A stretch of 64,000 nt of DNA, taken from positions 744,001 through 808,000 of the forward strand of contig JAHLEH010000001.1 in assembly GCA_018883545.1 (NCBI GenBank), in the 5' to 3' direction. Source of the DNA: Marixanthotalea marina (GTDB lineage Bacteria > Bacteroidota > Bacteroidia > Flavobacteriales > Flavobacteriaceae). The position numbers were made by a program, and so were the translations under genes. The notes beneath the pieces are model-generated. The model was not told the origin of the DNA and did not search any database. It was given only the letters and a program-made list of their open reading frames with translations. Below, in pieces: positions 46,626-56,006 of this stretch; position 1 is the stretch's first letter; every line of letters begins with the position of its first letter.

Positions 46626-47558
46626 CTAAAAATTCCTAGCCTTTATATAATCATTCAGTTCTTGCCTTGTCATTGGTAAGTCGCTATCTGGGTATTTTTG
46701 TAACCAGTCTTTAAAATCGTCTTTAATTTCTTGGGTCCATCGGCTATCAATTTGTCCGGCCAGATATTTCTTTTCGCGTAAACGTTGAAAACCAAATTCA
46801 TCCTGCAAAGCCACAAATTCTGAAGATATTACCAAATCACTTACCAAATAAGCTGGGATAAAAATTGTGCCATGACGGTTGGCCAATACAACATCACCAG
46901 GCAACACCGTAGTTCTGCCAATACGAATTGGCATATTAATAGTAGTCAACATCTCTTGTTGTAAATAGGATGGGTCTTCACCACGGTACCAACCGTTAAA
47001 CCCTTCAATTTCCAATAAACCGCCTAAATCGCGAATACCACCATCAAAAATAACCCCGTTTTTGGAGTTAGCGTAAATGGCATTACCTAGGTTAGAGCCT
47101 ATTAAGGTACCATCTACAATCCTGCCATAGCCATCGGCCACATAGACGTCTCCTGGTTTTAGTATTTCAATGGGCCATGAGTTGCTACCGCCAATGGTAT
47201 CGCGTTTTTCTTTTCCACCCTGTACTTTTACAACTTGCTGCAAATCGGGGCGTAAGGGCATATATTGGGCAGTAAGCACGCGTCCCGTCATAACGTCGTC
47301 CGGATGGATGATTTGCCAGTTGCCTTCGTGTTGGTTATGGAATCCCCTGCCGCGTAAAAATCCCCAAGCTTCTTCAATGCGTATTTTTTTTAACCGTTGC
47401 AAAAGCGCATCAGATACTTTAGGACGGCCATCCTCAAAGCGTTCGCCTGTCCATTTGGATGTGAGCATTTTAATATATTCGGGTGTAGCAGCTACTTCTT
47501 GAGCTTGTGTTGAAACTATCGTAAACAGGCACAAGGTTGCTAATATTATTTTTTTCAT
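46626..47558 (-). CDS. Exported RraA/HMG-aldolase-like protein
   Basis: The start is set at the ATG at 47558, giving a Sec signal peptide MKKIILATLCLFTIVSTQAQ; the longer frame to 47624 would overlap the next gene. The ~310-residue protein has the RraA fold with GSNLGNAIYANSKNGVIFD then GGIRDLGGL, the G...R-D motif of 4-hydroxy-4-methyl-2-oxoglutarate aldolases, which in that family is usually cytoplasmic. It lies 22 bases after the enolase-superfamily gene, probably in one operon. Confidence 0.78.
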   Translation of the reverse strand: MKKIILATLCLFTIVSTQAQEVAATPEYIKMLTSKWTGERFEDGRPKVSDALLQRLKKIRIEEAWGFLRGRGFHNQHEGNWQIIHPDDVMTGRVLTAQYMPLRPDLQQVVKVQGGKEKRDTIGGSNSWPIEILKPGDVYVADGYGRIVDGTLIGSNLGNAIYANSKNGVIFDGGIRDLGGLLEIEGFNGWYRGEDPSYLQQEMLTTINMPIRIGRTTVLPGDVVLANRHGTIFIPAYLVSDLVISSEFVALQDEFGFQRLREKKYLAGQIDSRWTQEIKDDFKDWLQKYPDSDLPMTRQELNDYIKARNF

Positions 47559-47580
47559 TTTAATTGTTTTTGTTTTATTA

Positions 47581-49080
47581 TTAACTATACGTTCTATCGT
47601 GTGAACGTCTTTGGTTCCACTCATCGGTAGATTTAAAATAGCTTTTATCTCTTGGATGTAAATGCTCTTTTAATACATCCTCATTAAGTTCGATGCCAAG
47701 ACCGGGAGCTGTTAGCGGTACTCTGGCAAATCCTTTTTCAATCATTTTGCCACCATCGGTCATTTTTACTAAATCTTCCCACCAAGGTAAGTCAACCGAA
47801 TGGTGTTCTAATGCCAAGAAGTTTTGAGTAGCAGCGGCACAATGTACACTTGACATAAACGATACAGGGGTGCCTGCTTGGTGCATGGCCATGGCAATAC
47901 CAAACTCTTCAGCGTAGTCGCCAATGCGTTTGGTCTCCAACAAGCCGCCAGAAGAGGCAAGGTCTGGATGGACAATATCCACCGCACGTTCGTGAATTAA
48001 TGGTTTAAAGTCTTTTAGCAGATAAATGTCTTCACCAGTCGTAGTAGGCGTTTCAATGGCATTGCTAATGGTTTTCCACTGTTCGGTATATTGCCAAGGC
48101 ACCATGTCTTCAAACCAAGCCAATCGGTATTTTTCCAAAGCTTTAGCTAAACGGATTCCGTTGTTGAGGTCGAAATGTCCATAGTGGTCGGTAGAAATTG
48201 GGACTTCGTAACCCACCATACTTCTAACATTTTCAACTATACTGGCCAATTCCTCCAAACCTTTTTCAGTGATTTGAATTTGTGTAAAAGGGTGCATGGT
48301 ATTGGCATACGACATCATATTTTCTTGGTCGCCCCACTGCGCTAAATTACCTCTGGCGTCTTCCCAAAACTTGCCATTGACTACTGTACCTGGTTTGCCT
48401 TTTAGTTCTGTAATAGAGACATCCATTTTTAACCAAGTATAACCTTGGTCTTTCATGCGGAATTCAATCAACTTTTTTTGTTCTTCCGGAGAGCCTGCTT
48501 CAGGGGTATCAGCATAAAGTCTTACTTGGTCGCGGTAACGTCCTCCCAATAACTGCCAAGCAGGTACATTGTAGGCCTTACCGCATAAATCCCAAAGGGC
48601 CATTTCTACGGCACAAACACCACCAGCTTGTCTGGCAGGGCCGCCAAACTGCTTAATGGTTTTAAAAATTTTTTCTACGTTACAAGGGTTTTCACCTAGA
48701 ATCCGACTTTTCAAAAATAGGGCATAGCGCACATCGGCCGCATCCCTTACTTCTCCCAAACCGTAAATACCTTGATTGGTTTCTATTTTAATAATGGCGG
48801 TGCCGCCCATAACATTGGTTAGGGCATAGCGCATATCGGTTATTTTTAAATCGGATGGTGATGAGAAACGATTTACCTTCGAGGTGGTTTGGGCCATTGT
48901 GTCTTCGGTGCTAAGTCCCATTAAACCTGTTAGGGCCATACCACCTAAGGCTGTTTTCTTTAAAAAAGAACGTCGGTCTTCACCTGTTTTTGGATTCTCA
49001 ATTTCTGCCTGTCTTGATGTTGCATAATTTTTTTCTTCCTCCTTGTTTTTGGCAATGAGTTCCTGTAGTACATTTTTCAT
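47581..49080 (-). CDS. Tat-exported enolase-superfamily (mandelate racemase/sugar-acid dehydratase-like) enzyme
   Basis: The 499-residue protein has an N-terminal twin-arginine signal (RRSFLKKTALGGMALTG, ~37-53) and ends the leader near DTMAQ. Metal ligands and catalytic motifs of the mandelate-racemase subgroup are visible: KMD, STDHYGHF (Asp), WFEDMVPW (Glu), TTGEDIY (Glu), HPDLASSGG and MHQAG (catalytic His). It likely dehydrates a sugar acid outside the cytoplasm. A galactonate-dehydratase-like activity is a family-based guess. Confidence 0.85.
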   Translation of the reverse strand: MKNVLQELIAKNKEEEKNYATSRQAEIENPKTGEDRRSFLKKTALGGMALTGLMGLSTEDTMAQTTSKVNRFSSPSDLKITDMRYALTNVMGGTAIIKIETNQGIYGLGEVRDAADVRYALFLKSRILGENPCNVEKIFKTIKQFGGPARQAGGVCAVEMALWDLCGKAYNVPAWQLLGGRYRDQVRLYADTPEAGSPEEQKKLIEFRMKDQGYTWLKMDVSITELKGKPGTVVNGKFWEDARGNLAQWGDQENMMSYANTMHPFTQIQITEKGLEELASIVENVRSMVGYEVPISTDHYGHFDLNNGIRLAKALEKYRLAWFEDMVPWQYTEQWKTISNAIETPTTTGEDIYLLKDFKPLIHERAVDIVHPDLASSGGLLETKRIGDYAEEFGIAMAMHQAGTPVSFMSSVHCAAATQNFLALEHHSVDLPWWEDLVKMTDGGKMIEKGFARVPLTAPGLGIELNEDVLKEHLHPRDKSYFKSTDEWNQRRSHDRTYS

Positions 49081-49168
49081 AAATTATAGTTTAGTTAGTG
49101 ATAATAATTGCATTCATTCTTGTGGGATATAAAATGCAATCCAATATAGGAAAAAAATAGGATTAATT

Positions 49169-49588
49169 TTAGTTGAATTTGCTAATAAGCCAATCTAGTC
49201 CTTCAGTAGAAATTTCAACATCTTCTTCTCCTGTAGCTCCAGAGAAAGTAGCCAAAAGATGGCCTGAGTTAATTTTTTTAATAACTCCACCAATAAATCC
49301 GAATTCGCCCAATTTAGGAGGTCTAACATTACTGCCACTATTAATTAAAGTTTCTGCCATTTCAGCTGCTTTAGAGTTTGCAATGGCAATATAATTTTGT
49401 TTATCGCTTCCAATGGCTTTAACTGCTTTCATTTTAGAAATCCAAGACTCGGTTTGATTTCCAGGGATATAACAAACAACCCCAACGCCCTTTAAATTCA
49501 TTTTTAAGGCCTTGGCTTTCATTGTTTGTAAAGCTTCGTCTGCATGTTGAATAAATAGTTTCTCGGAGGTTTCTTGGTCGGTTGTCAT
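49169..49588 (-). CDS. GlcG/HbpS-like protein
   Basis: This 139-residue cytoplasmic protein resembles the Haem_degrading/GlcG family: helical N-terminus, a central LKGVGVVCYIPG strand pair and the Gly-rich GEFGFIGGVIKK segment. The family includes haem-binding proteins and others of unknown role. No catalytic residues are established. Confidence 0.6.
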   Translation of the reverse strand: MTTDQETSEKLFIQHADEALQTMKAKALKMNLKGVGVVCYIPGNQTESWISKMKAVKAIGSDKQNYIAIANSKAAEMAETLINSGSNVRPPKLGEFGFIGGVIKKINSGHLLATFSGATGEEDVEISTEGLDWLISKFN

Positions 49589-49756
49589 AATTTGTTGAGT
49601 TGGTTTTATTGTTTTAAACTAGGTGCGCTAGTTTTTGCTGAACTAAGTTAGCCAATTTTTAATAATCAATTCAATTTATCATGCCATTGCAAATAATTTT
49701 AAAAGTGCATTTTATAAGTGTTGTAGTAATTGTATTTTTGAAATAAATAACAACTT

Positions 49757-50515
49757 ATGAAATTAGTTTTATCGCCAGCAAAGTCATTGGATTTTGATAG
49801 CAAAGTGCCTAATAACCCAGCTACCCAAGCGCAATTTTTAAAGGAGTCTGAGCGTCTTAATAAATTACTTAAGAAGAAGTCGGCCAAAAGTTTGTCTAAA
49901 CTTATGAGTATTTCTGATGCTTTAGGGCAGTTAAATTACGAGCGTAACCAATCATGGCAATTGCCGTTTACAACTGACAATGCTAGGCAGGCCATTTATG
50001 CCTTTAGCGGTGATGTTTACAGAGGACTCGATGCTTATACCATACCAGAGGATAAATTTGAAAAGCTTAACAATACTATTAGAATTATTTCTGGTTTGTA
50101 CGGACTGTTGAAGCCAACCGATTTAATTCAACCATACCGATTGGAAATGGGAACAAAGTTTCCCGTTGGTAAAAATAAAAACCTTTATGAGTTTTGGAAA
50201 AAAACGATTACCAAAGCACTTAACGATGAGTTGGAAGATGATGAGTTGTTTTTAAATCTGGCCAGCAACGAATATTTTAAGGCCATTGATGCCAAATCAC
50301 TTAAAGTGCCTGTGGTAACTTGTAATTTCAAGGATTTTAAAAACGGGGAATATAAAACTATAATGACCTTTGCTAAATTGGCAAGAGGCTATATGACGCG
50401 TTATATTGTTGATGCCAACGCTAAAACCTTAGACGATGTAAAAGGGTTTAACTATGAAGGCTACAACTTTAGTGAGCCTATGTCAACCGAAACAGAATTG
50501 GTGTTTATTAGGTAG
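49757..50515 (+). CDS. yaaA: YaaA-family peroxide stress protein
   Basis: The 252-residue protein starts MKLVLSPAKSLDF and contains YAFSGDVYRGLDA, LYGLLKPTDLIQPYRLEMGT and LASNEYFKAID, the standard YaaA/DUF328 landmarks. In E. coli YaaA lowers free iron under H2O2 stress. A TATTTTTG box lies 17 bases upstream (49733-49740). Confidence 0.94.
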   Translation: MKLVLSPAKSLDFDSKVPNNPATQAQFLKESERLNKLLKKKSAKSLSKLMSISDALGQLNYERNQSWQLPFTTDNARQAIYAFSGDVYRGLDAYTIPEDKFEKLNNTIRIISGLYGLLKPTDLIQPYRLEMGTKFPVGKNKNLYEFWKKTITKALNDELEDDELFLNLASNEYFKAIDAKSLKVPVVTCNFKDFKNGEYKTIMTFAKLARGYMTRYIVDANAKTLDDVKGFNYEGYNFSEPMSTETELVFIR

Positions 50516-50589
50516 TTTTGCCATTAACTTCGTTGAATCTGTGATTTTCTGCGAAAGCAAAATTTATTTTTGCGTTATAAATTAATATC

Positions 50590-51312
50590 ATGTATTATTA
50601 TCTAATAATTGCTTTACAAGCTTACTGTATTTATCACATATTCAAAAATAGAAATTCATACTATTGGATATTTGCTATTTTGTTTCTTCCATTGATTGGT
50701 TGCATTATTTATTTCATAACACAGGTTTATAATAAGCGGGATGTAGAAAAAGTACAGGAAAACATTGTGTCAATTATAAATCCCACCAAAAAAATTAAAG
50801 ATTTAGAGCATAAGCTTAAATTTTCTGAAACCTATCAAAATAGGGTTAATTTGGCAGATGCTTATCTGGGAATTAAGGATTACAACAATGCGATTCCACA
50901 TTATTTGGAAGCTTTGAATGATAGTGATTTAAGTGATTTGTATGTAGCAAAACAATTAATGATTTGCTACTTTCATATAGAAGATTTCGATAAAGTAATT
51001 TTATATGCTGAAAAGATTAAAGACCGCCAAGAATTTCAAAAATCGAAATTGCAATTTTTGTATGGATTGGCTTTAGAAAAGAAAGGGAATTTAGATGAAG
51101 CCGAAACGAATTTAAAAGCCATAGATATCCGTTATTCGTTTTACAACGAACGTCTTGTTTTGGCTAAATTTTTAATTGAAAGAGGTAAAGAAGAGGAAGC
51201 CAAGGAAATTTTAGAAGCCATCTACATGGAATCCCAAAACATGACCAAGCAGAATAAAAAAATATTCAGAAATACCATTTTAGAGGTTGAAAAACTAAAG
51301 AATAGTATTTAG
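50590..51312 (+). CDS. TPR protein with an N-terminal membrane hairpin
   Basis: The 240-residue protein has two N-terminal hydrophobic helices (~2-20 and ~26-46, with NSYYWIFAILFLPLIGCIIYF) like PLDc_N-type membrane hairpins. Tetratricopeptide repeats follow (~85-235; YLGIKDYNNAIPHYLEAL, ALEKKGNLDEAETNLKAI). It probably scaffolds proteins at the membrane. Its stop is 1 base from the stop of the tiny THX gene on the other strand. Confidence 0.78.
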   Translation: MYYYLIIALQAYCIYHIFKNRNSYYWIFAILFLPLIGCIIYFITQVYNKRDVEKVQENIVSIINPTKKIKDLEHKLKFSETYQNRVNLADAYLGIKDYNNAIPHYLEALNDSDLSDLYVAKQLMICYFHIEDFDKVILYAEKIKDRQEFQKSKLQFLYGLALEKKGNLDEAETNLKAIDIRYSFYNERLVLAKFLIERGKEEEAKEILEAIYMESQNMTKQNKKIFRNTILEVEKLKNSI

Positions 51313-51313
51313 T

Positions 51314-51448
51314 TTATTTCGCTGTGGCCTTATTGTCTACATTAATTTTTTGCTCTACGGTACGGCGTTTTTTTATTTTAGGTCTTCTTGTACCGTAAGT
51401 ACCTCTATGAATTTTTCCCCGTTTTGTTTTTTTATCGCCTTTTCCCAT
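51314..51448 (-). CDS. 30S ribosomal protein THX (44 residues)
   Basis: A 44-codon gene reads MGKGDKKTKRGKIHRGTYG, then a basic RRPKIKKRRT stretch and a short tail ending NKATAK. This is the ribosomal protein THX (Thx) of Bacteroidota and Thermus, a tiny basic peptide filling a cavity of the small subunit head. It is too short for many gene callers. It ends 1 base from the TPR gene on the opposite strand. Confidence 0.9.
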   Translation of the reverse strand: MGKGDKKTKRGKIHRGTYGTRRPKIKKRRTVEQKINVDNKATAK

Positions 51449-51503
51449 AATTATTTGTATTTATTAAGTTAAATGATACAAAATTTAGAGGAAAAAAGCA
51501 ATT

Positions 51504-52709
51504 TTAATGTTGAGGCAATATAGTTTCAGTTTTTCTAAAAGGTAATTTGAAGTTAAAATAAGTAATAGCCCTCCAGAGCCATTCTAAAGGACCATATTTA
51601 TATTTTTTAAGCCAGTATTTGCTAAAATATAGTTGAAAAACTAAAAATAAGATTCCAAATATTAAACTTAAAGTAGCACCAAAATAGTTGTAAAGCCCCA
51701 ATCCAAATCCGTAAAAAACAGGCACGCCCACCAAAGCTTGTAGTACATAGTTTGTTAAGCTCATTCTTCCATAAGGAATTAAGAGAGAAAACAAATCGCT
51801 CTTCTTTTGGTAAATAACTATAAATACAAGGATTAAAATGGCTGATAAAGCCAAGTTCAAATACGTTTCAATAAGTTCTATTGCTATACCTAACCTAAGT
51901 TCTTGTATGCCAGTTTCGGGTAAAACAAACTTAAGAATAGTAAATAAAATAAATGATATAGTACTTATAGCTAAACTTTTTAAAATGGTTTTTCTATTAG
52001 AATCTAAGGTTTTGAAAAAGTTTGTTTTTCCTAAATAAAGGCCTAAAATAAATAATCCTAAAGATTGAATTAATCAGCCTTGGTAGAATGCCCAAAGCCA
52101 TATAGCTTTATGGCCTTTCCAAAGATTAAATTCTGCAACTTCTAAAAATGAACCTTCGCCAAATACTTGGAACGCCTCGCCAAACAGAGCTCCTACAGTT
52201 TCCCAATCGTAATTAAAATCGGTGTCCCAATAAGACATTATAACTCTTATAATAGTTGGAATTTGTATCAAGTAGAGTATGGCTAACCACAACAAAACCT
52301 TTTTATTTAGGTTGAATAAAAATATAAGCGGAATACCCAATAAGGCATATATTGTTAATATTTCTCCAAGTAAAATGGCAGAGTATATATAACCAAATAG
52401 AAATAAAACAACCAAGCGCCAAGCAAATTGGCCACGAAAATCTATGCCCTTTTTTAAATTGTTGTTGATAATGGTGTAAAAACTAAAACCAAACATTAAA
52501 GAAAAGATAGTAAACGCTTTACCACTAAATAAAAATGTAACAAAACCATTTACATAACTATCTACAGCATGAAAAACTTCTGGGTTTTTTTCAGCTTCTT
52601 GCATGAAGCTGAAATGTTCAACACTATGCAAAAGTAAAATGCCCATTAAGGCAAATCCCCTTAGGGCATCAATGAGCTCAATGCGTTTATTATTGGTTGG
52701 TGTAGACAT
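51504..52709 (-). pseudogene. DUF418-type membrane protein gene interrupted by one in-frame TGA
   Basis: Two halves of a DUF418 protein are in the same frame (52709 down to 51504, about 401 codons). They are separated only by the TGA at 52076-52074, which ends WAFYQG. Every codon from 52073 to 51861 is open and reads as membrane protein (LIQSLGLFILGLYLGK). The N-terminal half has IELIDALRGFALMGILLLH; the C-terminal half has YGRMSLTNYVLQALVG. A TGG to TGA change at codon 212 fits. It is a recent nonsense mutation or a sequencing error. Confidence 0.85.
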
Positions 52710-52755
52710 GTTGAAAGTAGGCTAATGTATAGTTTTTGGCGACAAATTCAAATTA

Positions 52756-52784
52756 TTTGGATTTATTAATGAATTGTATCTTTG
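52756..52784 (+). promoter_or_regulatory. Promoter of the VF530 gene
   Basis: TTTG at 52756-52759 and TATCTTTG at 52777-52784 are spaced by 17 bases, matching the Bacteroidota consensus very closely. The ATG is 22 bases downstream. Confidence 0.7.
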
Positions 52785-52806
52785 CGATCTATGTTAGTTT
52801 TTCAAT

Positions 52807-53034
52807 ATGAATAGTCAGCCCAACAACCCATTGCATGGCATAACTTTAGAGAAAATTATAACCGATTTACAATCCCATTATGGTTGGGAATATATGGGAT
52901 ATACAGTAAACATTAAATGTTTTACAAATAATCCTTCTATAAAGTCCAGTTTAAAATTTTTAAGGCGTACGCCTTGGGCAAGAACAAAAGTAGAAGCGAT
53001 GTATTTACAAATGTTAAAGAATAGGAGAGATTAG
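52807..53034 (+). CDS. VF530-family (DUF2132) DNA-binding protein
   Basis: The 75-residue protein has [24 protein letters not shown] and the basic [19 protein letters not shown], all typical of the VF530/DUF2132 fold. It is thought to bind nucleic acids. It has its own near-consensus promoter. Confidence 0.9.
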   Translation: MNSQPNNPLHGITLEKIITDLQSHYGWEYMGYTVNIKCFTNNPSIKSSLKFLRRTPWARTKVEAMYLQMLKNRRD

Positions 53035-54044
53035 TTCTTGTGGTGTTCTGCATTTTTGTAATGTTCACTAATTAAATCCCTTCCAAAATCGCCTTTAAAA
53101 TCACGCCAAACGGAATGAATATGATTGGCATTGTTTTGTGTGTTATCAAATTCAATTAAAAACGATTGTCCTTGAATTCTATAATAATGGCCTTTGCCCA
53201 GGCTTGTAGGACCAGCCCAACCAAATCGTATGGAATTCAAATCTTCATTCTGAATTTCTGCTAATTTTTTATTGGCTTGATCTTTAGGTACTGAAGATAG
53301 GTATTCATTAATAAGTTTCAGAAAAATCATTTGTTGGTCGTCGCTAAGATTCCCAAACATAATACCAACGGGTTTTAGTGGTTCGGCTTTTGGTGTGTTG
53401 CCAGTAGCAATATCGTAAGGCGATCTTTCTTGAAATATGGCTATTTTCCTTTGGGTTTCAGATAGTGAAATAATTAAATCCAAACCCAAATCTTCTTCTG
53501 TGTTAAGTGTTCGTTCTCCTTTTCGCGAGCCTGATAAAATAGTTGCCGGATTGGCTCCAAAAAACCTGGGTGCTACAGATACAGTACCGTTTAGAACGGT
53601 GAAATTTAATGACACATGATGGCCTTCAAAAGACCAAGCCCATAAACTATCCGTTTCAGGATTTCCATAAAAGGCAATATGATATTTTTCAGGATGTCTC
53701 ATCACACTGTCGCCTGTAGCTTCCAGCAAAACATGTTCTAAACTTATAATTTTCTGGGTTTTAGCATAGCCTGCTTCCGAAAGAAAAGATTGTAATAACT
53801 TACTAAACAATTCTTTTTGGTTTGTATTCAAATCCATTAATTGAATACCAGCTCTCGGAGTCATCGAGGCAGGAAAATAATGCCAAAATGTTTTAGATGT
53901 ATGGTCGAAAGGAAATTGTGCTTTGTCTCTCTGTTCCTTGTTTAGGGAATTTAGAAATTCAACAGCAGGCGACTTAAAAATTGGATGAAGTGCCAATAAA
54001 ACAAAAGTAACGGGCACTAAAATAATAGTAATATATTTTTTCAT
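53031..54044 (-). CDS. Exported DUF3500 protein
   Basis: The start is set at the ATG at 54044, giving a signal/anchor [19 protein letters not shown]; a longer frame to 54074 is less likely. The ~337-residue protein has the DUF3500 signature [15 protein letters not shown] and [11 protein letters not shown], and a late [20 protein letters not shown] with conserved His and Asn. Function unknown, but the conserved His/Asn residues suggest an enzyme. Its 3' end overlaps VF530 by 4 bases. Confidence 0.85.
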   Translation of the reverse strand: MKKYITIILVPVTFVLLALHPIFKSPAVEFLNSLNKEQRDKAQFPFDHTSKTFWHYFPASMTPRAGIQLMDLNTNQKELFSKLLQSFLSEAGYAKTQKIISLEHVLLEATGDSVMRHPEKYHIAFYGNPETDSLWAWSFEGHHVSLNFTVLNGTVSVAPRFFGANPATILSGSRKGERTLNTEEDLGLDLIISLSETQRKIAIFQERSPYDIATGNTPKAEPLKPVGIMFGNLSDDQQMIFLKLINEYLSSVPKDQANKKLAEIQNEDLNSIRFGWAGPTSLGKGHYYRIQGQSFLIEFDNTQNNANHIHSVWRDFKGDFGRDLISEHYKNAEHHKN

Positions 54045-54200
54045 TTGGCTAGCTGGTATTTGTTTGTAACACATTGGTTTTTAATTCAATGTGCTTATGC
54101 GAAGTTAGCCAAAATTACTATTCAAGTATTAGTTATAACGTTACTTTAACTATATTGTTCGTTCGATTGCAATAAGTGAAGACCACTAAAAAAATGGTCG

Positions 54201-54344
54201 TTACTTTTTATTTTGTTGTTTTTTGATGGTTTTTTCGTCAATATCGAACTTATTGGTATCCTGATTGACATTACCAGTAGGGTTTGTAGGATTTGATTGT
54301 TTTTTTGTTGGTTTAAATTTCTTTTTCTTTTCAATAATTCCCAT
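54201..54344 (-). CDS. Small Lys/Asn-rich ORF (47 residues), hypothetical
   Basis: An ORF MGIIEKKKKFKPTKKQ...FDIDEKTIKKQQNKK is hydrophilic with a Flavobacteriaceae-like composition, and a weak GACCA/TGGTC hairpin follows its stop. It competes with an overlapping 62-codon frame (54146-54334) that looks less natural. No family recognised. Confidence 0.35.
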   Translation of the reverse strand: MGIIEKKKKFKPTKKQSNPTNPTGNVNQDTNKFDIDEKTIKKQQNKK

Positions 54345-54440
54345 GTTTAAATTGTTTTAATGATTCATTTATAACATAAGAAATTCTTGCTAAAATTCTA
54401 TTAAAACTATCTTAAAGTTTTGAAACAGAAGAGAATATGG

Positions 54441-55172
54441 CTATTCCACCAAGTAGGTTAATTTCATGGTAATGGAAGCTGTTTTCTCTTTTGAAGACGT
54501 ATTAAACGTGCCGCCCCAAGAATAATCTTCGTTGGAGTTTTGTCCTGTAATTTGAAATGTGCCCATTTGAGCTGTGGAAAGTTCACCTAAAACAGCTCCA
54601 GAATTTTCAGAAATGCTTTTTGCCCGAAGATGTGCATTTTCAGTAGCTCTTGAAACCATTTCAATTTTTAAATCTTCGAGCTTTGTGTAATAATATCTTG
54701 GCGGTATTGAATATAACTGAATGCCTTTATTTAGCAAATCTGTGACTTCGCGCGAAATTTTTTCAACTTTTTCAACTTCATTGGAATTAATCTGAACCGT
54801 TTGGCTTAGCGTATAATCTGTAAATTCCTGTCCCATGTACTTACCATCTGTGGAGTAATTTTGCTTGTAATTTTTATTGGTTTCAACAGCATTGAAAACA
54901 ATAATGTTTTCTTGAAGACCTTTAGATTTAAAGTACTCGGTAATTATTTCCTTGTCTCTTTTTAAATCGGCATAGGCCTGCTTTAAATCTTTATTCACTT
55001 GCGAAAACCTAGCCTCCCAAACAATTAAATCGGAGGTGAAATCTGTTTTGCCAAGTCCCGTAACCGAAATGGTTCCCGTTTTTTGGTTTCTGTTAATCAC
55101 GGCATTTCCTAAAATAATGGAAGCAATAACAATAGCTAGGGCAAATACAACGGCACTCAGGCTTTTTTTCAT
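54441..55172 (-). CDS. SIMPL-domain (DUF541) exported protein
   Basis: The 243-residue protein has an N-terminal signal or anchor (~1-22) and the SIMPL pattern: GTISVTGLGKTDFTSDL near residue 33, and internal helices with ARFSQVNKDLKQAY and RATENAHLRAKSISENSGAVLG. SIMPL proteins form oligomeric envelope-associated assemblies with unclear function. It is downstream of trpA on the same strand, 24 bases away, and may be reached by trp read-through. Confidence 0.85.
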   Translation of the reverse strand: MKKSLSAVVFALAIVIASIILGNAVINRNQKTGTISVTGLGKTDFTSDLIVWEARFSQVNKDLKQAYADLKRDKEIITEYFKSKGLQENIIVFNAVETNKNYKQNYSTDGKYMGQEFTDYTLSQTVQINSNEVEKVEKISREVTDLLNKGIQLYSIPPRYYYTKLEDLKIEMVSRATENAHLRAKSISENSGAVLGELSTAQMGTFQITGQNSNEDYSWGGTFNTSSKEKTASITMKLTYLVE

Positions 55173-55196
55173 TTTAAAAGGGTTTAGGTGAGCATT

Positions 55197-55958
55197 TTAA
55201 CGAATGGATTTAACAAATGAATCGATGTTTTCTACAGAATTATCGTTGAGGAATTTTATAAAAGCACTTCCTATAATGGCGCCTTTTGCATATTCGGTAG
55301 CCTGATTGAAAGTCGCATTGTCCTTAATTCCAAACCCAACAATTTGTGGATTTTTCAAATTCATATTAGATATACGTTCGAAATATTCTTTTTGGTCGTC
55401 ACCAAATCCAGATTGACTTCCCGTAACGCTTGCGCTACTTACCATGTAAATAAATCCGTTGGAAACAGAATCAATAAAACGGATACGTTCATCGGGGGTT
55501 TGTGGAGTTATTAGGAAAATATTTATTAAGCCATGTTTTTCAAAAATTTCCTTGTAGTTGTCGTGGTAAACATCTACGGGTAAATCGGGGATAATCAATC
55601 CGTCAATGCCAATGTCTTTACATTTTTTACAAAAAGCATCTACGCCATATTGAAGCATGGGATTAAAATATCCCATAATGATTAGTGGAATGTTAACCGA
55701 TTCTCTGATGTTTTTAAGTTGGTTAAAAAGAACTTCGGTTGTCATACCGTTTTTAAGTGCTTTGGTAGAACTGTCTTGAATGGTTGGTCCATCAGCCAAA
55801 GGATCGCTAAAAGGAAGTCCAATTTCAATCATATCGACACCGTTTTTTTCTAAATCCTGTATGATCTTTACAGTATCGTTTAAATTAGGAAATCCAGCTG
55901 TGAAATATATAGAAAGCAGCTTTTTGTTTTCTTGTAATTTTGTATTTATTCTATTCAT
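55197..55958 (-). CDS. trpA: Tryptophan synthase alpha subunit
   Basis: The 253-residue TIM barrel cleaves indole-3-glycerol phosphate to indole. The catalytic Glu and Asp are in MIEIGLPFSDPLADGP and GLIIPDLPVD; the substrate loop has VSSASVTGSQSG and phosphate binding is GFGIKD. It is the last biosynthetic gene of the operon and is separated from trpB by the GIY-YIG gene. Confidence 0.97.
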   Translation of the reverse strand: MNRINTKLQENKKLLSIYFTAGFPNLNDTVKIIQDLEKNGVDMIEIGLPFSDPLADGPTIQDSSTKALKNGMTTEVLFNQLKNIRESVNIPLIIMGYFNPMLQYGVDAFCKKCKDIGIDGLIIPDLPVDVYHDNYKEIFEKHGLINIFLITPQTPDERIRFIDSVSNGFIYMVSSASVTGSQSGFGDDQKEYFERISNMNLKNPQIVGFGIKDNATFNQATEYAKGAIIGSAFIKFLNDNSVENIDSFVKSIR

Positions 55959-55974
55959 TGAAAAATGATATTTT

Positions 55975-55997
55975 TCATTCCCTCGTAGGAGGGAATC
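55975..55997 (+). repeat. REP-like palindrome (left flank of GIY-YIG gene)
   Basis: TCATTCCC-TCGTAGGA-GGGAATC, 23 bases, forward orientation. It pairs as an inverted copy with 56305-56327, and 17 of the 23 positions or more agree with that copy. Confidence 0.8.
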
Positions 55998-56006
55998 TGT
56001 TTTTTT

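Noticed and set aside
47559..47624. Longer start for the RraA-like gene
   Set aside because: It overlaps the next gene and would hide the Sec signal peptide that begins at 47558.
51504..52709. Frameshift as the cause of the broken DUF418 gene
   Set aside because: Both halves are in the same frame and the gap is open; only a single TGA separates them.
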